IMG/VR virus record: IMGVR_UViG_3300042352_000874
Span: 1 to 37,689 of that record
Source of the DNA: a virus
DNA length: 37,689 nucleotides
Strand: one strand, 5' to 3'
How positions within the stretch are numbered: position 1 is the first letter of the stretch; the number at the start of each line of letters is the position of its first letter. The notes below the pieces were generated by a model. That model was given only the letters and a program-made list of their open reading frames with translations, was not told where the DNA came from and did no database searches. Below are positions 23,712 through 31,123 of this stretch, piece by piece. The translations under genes and the position numbers were made by a program.

Positions 23712-24560
23712 CTAGTTGGTTTCTGTTTCTATTCTTGTTTTAGCAAGTTGTAGGTATTCTGGGTTGATATCGATTCCGATAAAGTTGCGGCCGTTTTTGA
23801 TTGCGGCGACTCCTGTAGTTCCTGAGCCACAGAACAGGTCTAGGACTGTGTCTCCTGTGTTGGTCCCTGCTAGGACGCATGGTTCGATTAGGTCTTGTGG
23901 GAATGTGGCGAAGTGTGCGCCTTTGTATGGTTTCACTGGGACGGTCCAGACGTCGCGTTTGTTGCGTTGTTCGGTGCCGTTTTTGGTGGTGGTTGGTTCT
24001 TTTAGTTGGTTGAATAGGTAGTTTGGTTTTTTAGTGAGCAGGAAGATGTATTCGTGGCTTTTGGTGCATCTGTCGGTTACGCTTTCTGGGGTTGGGTTTG
24101 GTTTGGCCCAGATGATGTCTTGGCGCAGGTGCCATCCGTCTGCTTGTAGTGCGAATGCGAGTTTCCATGGGATACCGACTAGGTCTTTGTGTTTGATTGG
24201 TGTGTTTTTGAAACTGGAGGCCATGCGGTTGGCGGCGCTACCTTTGGGGACTAGTGTTCCTGTGCTGTTGCCTCGGTTGGTGTCTGGGGTTGCTTTTCCG
24301 TCTCGGTATGAGGCGTATGAGTCTCCGATGTTTAGCCACAGGGTGCCGTTGTCTTTTAGGACTCGTTTGGCTTTATGTAGCACTTTTACTAGGTTTTCGA
24401 TGTATTGGTCTGGGGTTGGTTCGTGGCCGATTTGGAGGTCGGTTCCGTAGTCTCTCAGGCCCCAGTAGGGCGGTGACGTGATGATGGTTTGGATGCTTTG
24501 GCCTGGGATTTGGTTTAGGACGTTTGAGGCGTGGCCTGGGATTAGTTGGTAGTTGGTCAT
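23712..24560 (-). CDS. DNA methyltransferase, N6-A or N4-C type (beta class), 282 aa
   Basis: Catalytic motif [12 protein letters not shown] (28-39) comes before the SAM-binding motif FCGSGTTG (243-250), then [15 protein letters not shown], which is the beta-class order. [20 protein letters not shown] and HEYIFLLTK lie between. SPPY does not decide between N6-adenine and N4-cytosine. No cognate restriction enzyme is seen, so it likely protects phage DNA from host restriction or marks it. It directly precedes the PurZ-like gene and overlaps the previous gene as TAATG. Confidence 0.9.
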   Translation of the reverse strand: MTNYQLIPGHASNVLNQIPGQSIQTIITSPPYWGLRDYGTDLQIGHEPTPDQYIENLVKVLHKAKRVLKDNGTLWLNIGDSYASYRDGKATPDTNRGNSTGTLVPKGSAANRMASSFKNTPIKHKDLVGIPWKLAFALQADGWHLRQDIIWAKPNPTPESVTDRCTKSHEYIFLLTKKPNYLFNQLKEPTTTKNGTEQRNKRDVWTVPVKPYKGAHFATFPQDLIEPCVLAGTNTGDTVLDLFCGSGTTGVAAIKNGRNFIGIDINPEYLQLAKTRIETETN

Positions 24561-24904
24561 TATGCGGCCACCTTTTCTTCTGAGGCGAACTGGGCTAGGA
24601 CGCGAATGTATGAGCCGATTTCGCTTGGCTTGAGGGTGATTTGCTTGCCTGTGAAGGTGATGTAGGTGCCGTGAATGCGGAATGCTTTGGCTGAGCCGCC
24701 TACGGTGTAGCGGCTTGCGTAGATGAAGATTTGGCCGCGGGCTAGGGAGTAGGTTGGTAGTTCGTGGCGGCCTTTTACTGAGATGTTGATGCGGTAGGTG
24801 TCGCGGTTCTGGTTTGAGTCGTCGTGGATGGCGACTTCGAGGTTGTGTAGGGTTGCGTCTGCTAGTAGGCGGTTTACTTTACCTGATTTTGTTGCTTCAC
24901 TCAT
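24560..24904 (-). CDS. Hypothetical early protein, 114 aa
   Basis: The ATG at 24904 follows GGAAAGAGACACAAA, the same leader form as the other P-type promoters; a longer frame runs through the promoter. The protein starts [20 protein letters not shown], then [20 protein letters not shown] and [20 protein letters not shown], suggesting a mixed beta domain. No family recognised. First gene of the methyltransferase-PurZ-dUTPase operon. Confidence 0.78.
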   Translation of the reverse strand: MSEATKSGKVNRLLADATLHNLEVAIHDDSNQNRDTYRINISVKGRHELPTYSLARGQIFIYASRYTVGGSAKAFRIHGTYITFTGKQITLKPSEIGSYIRVLAQFASEEKVAA

Positions 24905-25227
24905 TTTGTGTCTCTTTCCTGTTGGGCGGGGGTCCTGTCCCTGCTGTATTTCCATTCAACCATATCGCGTGTCATTTTGTCAAGTTCTGTGTTTCGGCGT
25001 GTCGTGGAGCGTGTCGTGGGGGTTGGTAAGCGGTAAGCGTGGTAAGCACTATATGACCCTCGGGTGCGTGCGCGAGCGTGCGCGCGTGTTTGTGTGTTCT
25101 CTTGGGTGCTTACCATCTTACCAAATATATTAATAGGGTTTTCTTGCTTTTCCTGACGGGGGAGACGTGGTAAGACAAGGGTGCTTACCAAGCGCTTACC
25201 AAAACCCTCTAGACGCTTACCAGACAT
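24901..25227 (-). CDS. Doubtful frame across the origin region, 108 aa
   Basis: Its ATG overlaps the prim-pol stop as TAATG, which would couple it to that gene. However it is largely a translation of the GGTAAGC repeats (SGKRLEGFGKRLVS), an Arg/Ala/His low-complexity stretch from the GC-alternating DNA, and then promoter P2. I cannot exclude a short product but regard the DNA elements as the main function. Confidence 0.2.
   Translation of the reverse strand: MSGKRLEGFGKRLVSTLVLPRLPRQEKQENPINIFGKMVSTQENTQTRAHARARTRGSYSAYHAYRLPTPTTRSTTRRNTELDKMTRDMVEWKYSRDRTPAQQERDTK
24954..25004 (-). promoter_or_regulatory. Promoter P2 with upstream box
   Basis: TTGACA (24978-24983), 18-base spacer, TTGAAT (24954-24959) with TGG extension, and CGACACGCCGA at 24994-25004. 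A second partial box (CGACACGC) lies at 25009-25016. It drives the 24904-20876 operon that includes the methyltransferase and PurZ-like genes. Confidence 0.75.
25025..25221. repeat. Iteron-rich candidate replication origin
   Basis: The 322-base gap at 24905-25226 holds promoter P2 and this block. GGTAAGC occurs at 25025, 25032 and 25041, and in inverse form at 25108, 25183, 25194 and 25215; variants lie at 25116 and 25169. The right-hand copies are 11 and 21 bases apart, about one and two helical turns. Between the groups are an AT-rich stretch (25121-25143) and alternating purine-pyrimidine DNA (25063-25096). It abuts the prim-pol gene, a usual place for an origin. Confidence 0.6.
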
Positions 25228-27932
25228 TATTCTGAACCCTGGGCGCGGGTTAGGACGGCGTCTGCGTAGGCTTTCGGCAGTTTCCGATACCAGGCTTTGG
25301 TTCGGGTTCCGCTTACCGCCCAGGATTTGCCACGTTCCATGAGGAGCGAGTCGGCTTGTTGTTTGAGGGCCGCTTCGGTTTCAGTTCGCTGTTCAACTTT
25401 GTGGTTGCGGTCTCTTGCCCAGGCTTGCGCCAGCATTGGGATTGACACCCAGACTTCGAGTTGTTCGTCGTTGTCAGAGGTGAGGGTCCCATCCCACTCG
25501 GCTCCCCCAACAGGCCTGACGAAGACAGGGGTTCCGACACCTGCGAAACGGCCAGCCTCAGGTGCGGCCAACGGCGAGTTCGGGAACGACCACGTGCGCA
25601 ACGCCCAAGGCAGGATTTGAGTGGTTAGGGTGTTGTCCCTGTCTAGCCAGCCGTTCAACTCTTGCGCCGCAATCCAGGCCTCCACGCGTAGGGCATGCTC
25701 TCCTTGTCCTCTCCACGCCTCGTCGTGACCACAGAGGTGGTCGAGAAGGTGTGCGCCCGCTCTGAGGACTGCCATCTTGTCGTTGTGGCGTCCAGAGCCG
25801 TGCCGTTTGGCTTTCTTCAACGCTTCCATCACTTGGCTGGATGCGGCGAGCGCTGTCTGGACATACCAACCTGCGAGCGCGGTCAGGCCTTGAGTCTCGT
25901 CGGGGTATTCCGCTTTCAGGTCGAGGACGTCTTCCCACTGGGACCAGTCGCCCCTGGCCGATTTGCGGCCTTTCGGGCTTGGCACTTCTAGGACGATGCA
26001 ACGGTCGATGAGCGCTTTCTGCTGGTTCATGCCTAGCGATTCGCCTGTGATTAGGATTGGGGCGACCACTTGGGTGTTTTTGATGCCGCTCCTGTCCATG
26101 TCCATTTTGCTTGCGGTGCCGTTGCTGGTGCTGGCTCGGAGCAGTTCGCCGTAGGGTTCGAGGCTGTCGAGGTCGTCGGCCCAGACGATTCCGTTCTTGT
26201 TTGCGGACGAGTAGTCGCGCAGAACTGGGCGGGTTGGGGCGATTTGGCCTCGGTGGTTGCCGTTCATTTGGACCATGAGGTCGAAGAATCCGTTGGTCTT
26301 GCCACTCTCGCTGACGGCTTCCACTCCGAAGAATGGGAACAGGCTGGTCCTGGCTTGGATTTGCGGTTTGAGTAGGCAGGCGGCCCACCATGCGCCGAAC
26401 ACTGAGGTTACGGTTTCGTCTTGGAATGTGAGCACTTCTCGCAGGACGGCTTGTGCTTTGTCAATGTTGTGGTTGAAGCCGTAGTTGAAAGGGGCCACGT
26501 CACGTTCGACGAGTTGCGGGTTGGCGACGACTCCTGCGAGTTCTTTGTTCTTCCATCCGTCTTGGGTGATTGTCCCGTCGTGGGTGATGAACGCTTTGAG
26601 GTCGTCGTGCCAGCCGAGGGTTTCAACAATGTGGACTTGGCTTGGGTTTTGCGAGTTGAGGTAGCGGAGCAGGCGGACGCCTGTTGCGGTGCGTGGGATT
26701 GCGTTCATTGGTGGGTCTACTGAGAGGCCTCGCATCGCTAGCCATTTACGCAGGGCGCGGTCGTCGCCTAGGAGTTCTGCGTTCATGGTGGTGTCGATTT
26801 TCTGGTCATACCAGTGCAGTCTGACCCAGAACATGCGTCGGCCGAGTTCGTCAACTGCGACGCCGAGTGCTTCCATGTCGAAGTCTGCGAAGTTGGCCAG
26901 GGCGGGGATTGCTTCGTCGCCTTGTTTGATTACGACTTGGCACTGGATGGTGCGGCCGTCTCCGACTAGGTAGCCGTTCTCTTCGGTTGCGGCGCGTTCT
27001 TGGTGGTTCATTATCTCTGTGCGCCAGATTGAGTCTAGGGTTTTCTCCAGTTCGAACTTGGCCAGCGGCTCAGTTAGGAGCATGTTCGCTTGTTCGCAGT
27101 GTAACTGGTAGAGGTCGCGGTTGTTGCGGTGTTGTTTGGCGTAGTGGCCAGCGACTCGGGTTAGCCAGTCGTTTCGGCCACCTTGCGCTGGTGGGTTGAG
27201 TAGCAGGTCGGTTAGGCTGTTGTTGTGTGGGCTGGTTTCGCCTCGGTTGTTGACTAGGACTAGTCGGCCTGGGTCGAGTTTGGTCGCTGGTTTGCTTTTC
27301 GGTTTCTCGTTGCCTAGGGGGATTCCTGATTCTGCCCAGATGGCTCGAACTTCAGTGTCGGTCAGGGTGTGTTCGATTCCGTAGTTGGCGGTGCCGATGG
27401 TGTAGGGCTGGCCTGTGGCTTCGTGGCGTGTTGGTGGCATGACGATGTAGGAGCCTCGGCCGATTTTGATGTCGAGGCCTCGTCCTAGGGCGGCGGTTTT
27501 CGGTTTGATTTCGGAGCCGAGGGTGCCTGGGACGACTCGGTAGATGAGGTGTCGGTTTCCGTTGCCTCGGCCGCTGAGGTGGGTTCTGGTTGGTGGGAAT
27601 GCTTCTAGGATTTGGCCACCGTGTTGCAGGTCGATGTCGAATGCGACGCGGTCGTCTCCGAGGTTAGCGCCGATGCCTGCGTTTGGGACGCGGGTCCACC
27701 AGCCGATGATTCTGTCTTGGTCGGTGGTGCCGTCCCAGGCTCCGTGTCCGTCTTGGCCACATTCGCCTCGACAGGTGATGCCGTTGTCGTGCGCTCGCGG
27801 GAGCAGGGGGACTTTAGTGCCTGGGCGGAGCGGGAAGACGTTCCATCCGTTCTCGGCTAGTTCTAGGGCGGCGATTAGGTTGTGACCTGCGCTTGACTGG
27901 ACCTGTTCCAGTTGGTGGTCGTTGAGTTTCAC
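25227..27932 (-). CDS. Bifunctional primase-polymerase / ATPase (helicase) replicase, 901 aa
   Basis: N-terminal prim-pol (AEP) domain: NVFPLRPGTKVPL (31-43), catalytic FDID (98-101), a NRHLIYRV segment (His 128), and DIKIGRGSYIVMPPT. The C-terminal half resembles the DUF927-type ATPase: FFGVEAVSESGKTNG as Walker A and GIVWADDLDSL as Walker B, with a sensor-like VVAPILITGES. It should prime and unwind at the origin, which lies directly downstream. GTG at 27932 follows AGAAAAGAGACACC. A CRGECGQDGHG segment near residue 54 may bind metal. Confidence 0.88.
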   Translation of the reverse strand: MKLNDHQLEQVQSSAGHNLIAALELAENGWNVFPLRPGTKVPLLPRAHDNGITCRGECGQDGHGAWDGTTDQDRIIGWWTRVPNAGIGANLGDDRVAFDIDLQHGGQILEAFPPTRTHLSGRGNGNRHLIYRVVPGTLGSEIKPKTAALGRGLDIKIGRGSYIVMPPTRHEATGQPYTIGTANYGIEHTLTDTEVRAIWAESGIPLGNEKPKSKPATKLDPGRLVLVNNRGETSPHNNSLTDLLLNPPAQGGRNDWLTRVAGHYAKQHRNNRDLYQLHCEQANMLLTEPLAKFELEKTLDSIWRTEIMNHQERAATEENGYLVGDGRTIQCQVVIKQGDEAIPALANFADFDMEALGVAVDELGRRMFWVRLHWYDQKIDTTMNAELLGDDRALRKWLAMRGLSVDPPMNAIPRTATGVRLLRYLNSQNPSQVHIVETLGWHDDLKAFITHDGTITQDGWKNKELAGVVANPQLVERDVAPFNYGFNHNIDKAQAVLREVLTFQDETVTSVFGAWWAACLLKPQIQARTSLFPFFGVEAVSESGKTNGFFDLMVQMNGNHRGQIAPTRPVLRDYSSANKNGIVWADDLDSLEPYGELLRASTSNGTASKMDMDRSGIKNTQVVAPILITGESLGMNQQKALIDRCIVLEVPSPKGRKSARGDWSQWEDVLDLKAEYPDETQGLTALAGWYVQTALAASSQVMEALKKAKRHGSGRHNDKMAVLRAGAHLLDHLCGHDEAWRGQGEHALRVEAWIAAQELNGWLDRDNTLTTQILPWALRTWSFPNSPLAAPEAGRFAGVGTPVFVRPVGGAEWDGTLTSDNDEQLEVWVSIPMLAQAWARDRNHKVEQRTETEAALKQQADSLLMERGKSWAVSGTRTKAWYRKLPKAYADAVLTRAQGSE

Positions 27933-27964
27933 GGTGTCTCTTTTCTAAGTTGTGGTTGTGTGGG

Positions 27965-28010
27965 GAGCGACGGCCCGAGGACAAAGGGGGGAAACCTCGG
28001 ACCGCCGCTC
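27965..28010 (-). terminator. Strong intergenic hairpin before the prim-pol gene
   Basis: GAGCGGCGGTCCGAGG pairs with CCTCGGgCCGTCGCTC around a 14-base C/T-rich loop. It has no U-tract. It probably modulates read-through or stabilises the upstream ssDNA-binding protein message. Confidence 0.5.
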
Positions 28011-28037
28011 GCACGGGCGGGAGTTGAGCCTTGGGGG

Positions 28038-28541
28038 TTAGAAGGCTTCGTCGTCTCCCGCGGTCTTGACGGCCGCGTCGCCTGCTGGGTAGACGGCCTT
28101 TACGCCGTTCACCTGCTCGCCGCGTCGTGGGCCGTTCTGGATGGTGCGGACTTCGATTTCAATGATGGCCTGTTCGCCTAGCATTTCGTCGGTGTCCGAG
28201 TCGGTGGTGTAGCCGAATGCCTGGAAGAATGCCTTGACGCGTGCGGCTGACACGGCCTGGAACTTCTCCCATTTCTCTTCGCCGTTCACGTAAGAGGCTG
28301 GGGCCTTACCTGCGATTGGCAGGTTGAGGTTGAGCCACTGGCGGCCTGGCTGGCGGGTGCCGTCTAGGCTGTGAATCTCGTTGAACTCGGCTGACCACTG
28401 TAGGCCTCCGTGGTTGGCGTCTTTGACTTCAACCTTGGCCAGGGTTGCTAGGTAGCGGCCTGGTTCAATGAGTGAGTAGCCACCGCTGAATGCTTCGACG
28501 GTTTCTACTGCTTGCTGGGCTTGGGCGTTTAGTTTAGGCAT
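28038..28541 (-). CDS. Putative ssDNA-binding protein (DUF669-like), 167 aa
   Basis: Paired with a Sak4-like ATPase, as DUF669 proteins are. FSGGYSLIEPGRYLATLAKV and GGLQWSAEFNEIHSLDGTR give the early strands; GRQWLNLNLPI and ARVKAFFQAFGYTT follow. The tail is acidic (TAGDDEAF), as in single-strand binding proteins. It would protect ssDNA and load the annealase. Start overlaps the Sak4-like stop by eight bases. Confidence 0.75.
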   Translation of the reverse strand: MPKLNAQAQQAVETVEAFSGGYSLIEPGRYLATLAKVEVKDANHGGLQWSAEFNEIHSLDGTRQPGRQWLNLNLPIAGKAPASYVNGEEKWEKFQAVSAARVKAFFQAFGYTTDSDTDEMLGEQAIIEIEVRTIQNGPRRGEQVNGVKAVYPAGDAAVKTAGDDEAF

Positions 28542-29451
28542 TTGACTGCTCCTTAGGGGTTGGGTTGTTCAGTTGGGTTTGTAGTGGGTCGGTGTCTTCC
28601 GTCAAGGTGCCGTTCTCGTAGTCGAGGATTCGGCCGATGGTTGGGTTGACTAGGACTTTTGGCAGGATGCCGAGTCGGTCCTTGCCGCGATACTTGCCCG
28701 AGGAGCGGGTTAGTGCACGGAATGGTTTTCCCTCGGAGTCGTCGGCCGCTGAGCAGGCGAGGACGAGGTCCACGTAGCCTAGCAGGTCGGTTTGGACTCC
28801 TGGGGTGACGGCTGGGCCGTATTGGACTTTGCCTGTGTCGTCGTCTACGTCACGTCGCTCTAGGGCGGTGACTACGAAGTGGCAGGGCAGGTCGCGGAAC
28901 TTACGGAGTATGTCGCGGAACATCTTCGACATGGTGCCGTAGTCTGAGCGGTCGGTGAAGAACTGGTCGATTTGGTCGATGTTCACACCTTTTCGTTCTG
29001 CCTTGCTGATTCGGTCGTTTGCGACGAAGTCGACGAGGGCCTGGACCACTTCAGTGGCTGAGTCGAAGACGACTCCTGCCCATGATTTCGGGTCTCGTGC
29101 GAGGTCTGCCTTGATTTGGCGGTAGACTTCGTCGAGTCCTGCGTGGCTGATTGCGGTGCCTGATGGAGGCCACACTTGGATGCGGCTGGTGTCGATTCCG
29201 TGCCGTTTGAGTGTGTTCTTCTTCATGCCGCCCTCGGCGTTGACCACGAGGACGTTGCCGTAGCCGAGGTTGGCCAGGCTGACTGCCGCTGTGGTTTTTC
29301 CTGAACCCTCACGTCCGAATAGCAGGACGTTTAGGTATTCGTCTGTTTCGTCTAGCGACGCGAACAGGCTGGACTTGCTGGAGGCCACGGGGGTGACCTT
29401 AGCAGTCTCTACGGTTTCGGCGGGTGCCTGGCCGTCTGTGACTTTTGCCAT
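28534..29451 (-). CDS. Sak4-like RecA-family ATPase / ssDNA annealing protein, 305 aa
   Basis: Walker A FGREGSGKTT (45-54), then VLVVNAEGGMKKNTL, Walker B WAGVVFDSATEV, and FVVTALERRDVDDDTGK. This is the short RecA-like core of Sak4 recombinases, without the N- and C-terminal parts of RecA. A Sak4 protein with DUF669-like SSB and an exonuclease provides phage recombination. Ser/Thr-rich N-terminal 30 residues are likely flexible. Confidence 0.8.
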   Translation of the reverse strand: MAKVTDGQAPAETVETAKVTPVASSKSSLFASLDETDEYLNVLLFGREGSGKTTAAVSLANLGYGNVLVVNAEGGMKKNTLKRHGIDTSRIQVWPPSGTAISHAGLDEVYRQIKADLARDPKSWAGVVFDSATEVVQALVDFVANDRISKAERKGVNIDQIDQFFTDRSDYGTMSKMFRDILRKFRDLPCHFVVTALERRDVDDDTGKVQYGPAVTPGVQTDLLGYVDLVLACSAADDSEGKPFRALTRSSGKYRGKDRLGILPKVLVNPTIGRILDYENGTLTEDTDPLQTQLNNPTPKEQSNA

Positions 29452-29510
29452 TTGTTGCTTTCTGTTAGTGGTTTCTGCTGGGAACCGCCCAGTCGGTTTC
29501 TTGCCTGTCT

Positions 29511-29550
29511 ATCTTATCATGCCTCTCTGACAAGGCACAAGGCGACACGC
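29511..29550 (-). promoter_or_regulatory. Promoter before the Sak4-like gene
   Basis: Minus strand TGATAAGAT is an extended -10 (TAAGAT at 29511-29516); TTGTGC lies 18 bases upstream. CGTGTCGCC at 29541-29549 is the promoter box in the opposite orientation and closer to the -10. Leader about 55 bases. Confidence 0.5.
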
Positions 29551-29560
29551 GGGCAAAAAT

Positions 29561-29833
29561 CTAGTGGTCTGGTGTTGCTAGTTCGTAACCGAACCTTGGG
29601 TAGTCGTCGGGTGCTGTGACGAAGCGGTAACCTTTTGGTGCGTTGTGGTGGAAGAGCCACTCAATGGCTTGCCACTCGTTGGAGATGTCTCCGAAGTGGC
29701 TGGCGGCGTCGACCATACGGACGGCTTCTGCGAGCGCTCCGCCTTGCTTGTCTGCGTATTCACGCATTTGGGCCACGACGGTGAACGGGTCGGCGGAGTT
29801 GCCGACTTCGATGAATGTTGGCTGGTCGGTCAT
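29561..29833 (-). CDS. Hypothetical protein, 90 aa
   Basis: ATG at 29833 behind AAAAGGAGAACCAA. It contains FTVVAQMREYADKQGGALAE, WQAIEWLFHHNAPKGY and a Tyr/Asp-rich tail. No family recognised. Start overlaps the previous gene's stop; last gene of the short-protein cluster at 29561-31018. Confidence 0.75.
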   Translation of the reverse strand: MTDQPTFIEVGNSADPFTVVAQMREYADKQGGALAEAVRMVDAASHFGDISNEWQAIEWLFHHNAPKGYRFVTAPDDYPRFGYELATPDH

Positions 29834-30033
29834 TTGGTTCTCCTTTTAGTGAGGTTGCCGAGTTTAGTGAGCAGTTGGACTGTGAGGTCCAGAGCCTGGT
29901 TGGCCAGTCGTAGGCTGGCGAGTTTCAACTTTGGCTTGGTGAAGTAGTGCCATTTATTTTTGGCCGCGTAGATTAGGACGGGCAGTGGGTAGCGTTTTCT
30001 CGGGGTTCCGCGGTGGCGGGCGTGTTTGCTCAC
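29830..30033 (-). CDS. Small basic protein, 67 aa
   Basis: GTG at 30033 overlaps the preceding stop (GTGA). Very basic: HARHRGTPRKRYPLP, KNKWHYFTKPKLKLASLRL, and a final NLTKRRTK. Helical central part. DNA or RNA binding is possible but unproved. Confidence 0.65.
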   Translation of the reverse strand: MSKHARHRGTPRKRYPLPVLIYAAKNKWHYFTKPKLKLASLRLANQALDLTVQLLTKLGNLTKRRTK

Positions 30034-30152
30034 TTGGTTTTCTGCCTTTCCAGTTCTTGGACTTCTTCAAGTAGGTGTTTTAGGACGGCCAGTCTTCTGG
30101 TGACTTCTTCCAGGATTGCGGCTTGGCGGGCGGTGATTTCTTCGTTGCTCAT
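30030..30152 (-). CDS. Small helical protein, 40 aa
   Basis: Starts MSNEEITARQAAILEEVTRR, followed by VLKHLLEEVQELERQK: almost entirely a Glu/Leu heptad helix, so a coiled coil is likely. Overlaps both neighbours by four bases (ATGA, GTGA), which supports translation. Confidence 0.6.
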   Translation of the reverse strand: MSNEEITARQAAILEEVTRRLAVLKHLLEEVQELERQKTK

Positions 30153-30274
30153 TCGTCGTCTCCGTATTCGTCGTAGCGGTCTCGCACTGCGGTGATGAAC
30201 ACGAGGCCGATTAGGAACCAGAGGCCTAGGGCGACGAAGAGGATGGTGCCGAGCACGGCTAGCAGTTCGCTCAT
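30149..30274 (-). CDS. Small membrane protein, 41 aa
   Basis: One transmembrane segment (LAVLGTILFVALGLWFLIGL) then an acidic tail (YDEYGDDE). ATGA overlaps at both ends. It may sit in the host membrane during infection; function unknown. Confidence 0.6.
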   Translation of the reverse strand: MSELLAVLGTILFVALGLWFLIGLVFITAVRDRYDEYGDDE

Positions 30275-30678
30275 GCGGCCACCCACTCGCCTGTGCCGTT
30301 GGTCTTGAGGTTGCGGTAGATTGCGCCGTGCTTGTCTTGGCGGGCTGGGTAGAGCCAGCGGCCGATTTTCACTGGGGCGATGTCTTTGACGGTCATGGCC
30401 TCGGTGTTGACGTGCTTAGCCATTCTCTGGACTGCGCGGTTGGTTGCGCCTGCGGCTTTCATCTGGACGCGGATTTCGTAACGTCTGATGGCGTTGGCCA
30501 GTTTGACCTTGAGTGCTGGTGAGGCGATTAGGTCGACGGCTTGTGCCTCGGTTAGTCCGCCTCGTTCAAAGGCGGCCAGCAGAACTGCGACGTGGCGTGC
30601 GTCGTGTCCTGGGCAGTAGCGTGACTTGGTGGTTGCGGTTGCGTGGCCACAGCCACACTGGCAGATGTTTGCGGTCAT
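30271..30678 (-). CDS. Cys-rich DNA-binding-like protein, 135 aa
   Basis: MTANICQCGCGHATATTKSR, then YCPGHDARHVAVLLAAFE and a basic middle (IRRYEIRVQMKAAGATNRAV), ending GRWLYPARQDKHG. The CQCGCG...T.KSRYCPGHD motif is the same type as in the Cys-rich protein at the genome join (CLCCGEPTKGGKFLPGHD). These proteins are frequent in actinophages and poorly characterised. ATG at 30678 follows AAGGAGACACGCAA. Confidence 0.8.
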   Translation of the reverse strand: MTANICQCGCGHATATTKSRYCPGHDARHVAVLLAAFERGGLTEAQAVDLIASPALKVKLANAIRRYEIRVQMKAAGATNRAVQRMAKHVNTEAMTVKDIAPVKIGRWLYPARQDKHGAIYRNLKTNGTGEWVAA

Positions 30679-30703
30679 TTGCGTGTCTCCTTTTTCCTGT
30701 GGG

Positions 30704-31018
30704 TTACTTGGTTAGTGGTAGGCGGTAGATGTAGGCGGTGCGCTTGGTGCCTGCAACGTCTGGGACGATGGCTTTGACGAGTTCGAAGCCTGCGGCGTGT
30801 AGGTTCATGGCCTGCTGGGCGTCGATTGTGTAGAACTCGAAGCCGACGGCCACGACGTTCTTGTCGGTGCGGTAGGCGGTCTTGTTGTTCACGTCGTAGT
30901 TACAGCGGATGCTGAGTGCTAGGCGGCTGTATTCGTCGTTGTTGTTGACGCGGACGCCTGCTTTTTTGGCGGCGTTGCGGAACTGAATCTTGCTTGCGTA
31001 AACGGTGGTGCTTTCCAT
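30704..31018 (-). CDS. Hypothetical early protein, 104 aa
   Basis: The ATG at 31018 follows AAAAGAGACACCAA; the longer frame to 31111 runs through promoter P3. MESTTVYASKIQFRNAAKKA is followed by LALSIRCNYDVNNKTAYRTD, GFEFYTIDAQQAMNLHAAGF and a basic end. No family recognised. First gene of the 31018-29561 small-gene operon. Confidence 0.78.
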   Translation of the reverse strand: MESTTVYASKIQFRNAAKKAGVRVNNNDEYSRLALSIRCNYDVNNKTAYRTDKNVVAVGFEFYTIDAQQAMNLHAAGFELVKAIVPDVAGTKRTAYIYRLPLTK

Positions 31019-31071
31019 TTGGTGTCTCTTTTCAGTGGGGGCTTGGGACCTGTTCCCTTGCCTGTATTTCA

Positions 31072-31123
31072 ATTCAACCATATTCCGTGTCTGTTTGTCA
31101 AGTCCTAACACGTCGGCGTGTCG
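31072..31123 (-). promoter_or_regulatory. Promoter P3 with upstream box
   Basis: TTGACA (31096-31101), 18-base spacer, TTGAAT (31072-31077) with TGG extension; box CGACACGCCGA at 31113-31123 begins right after the helicase stop (TAG). Leader about 47 bases to the 31018 gene. Confidence 0.75.
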
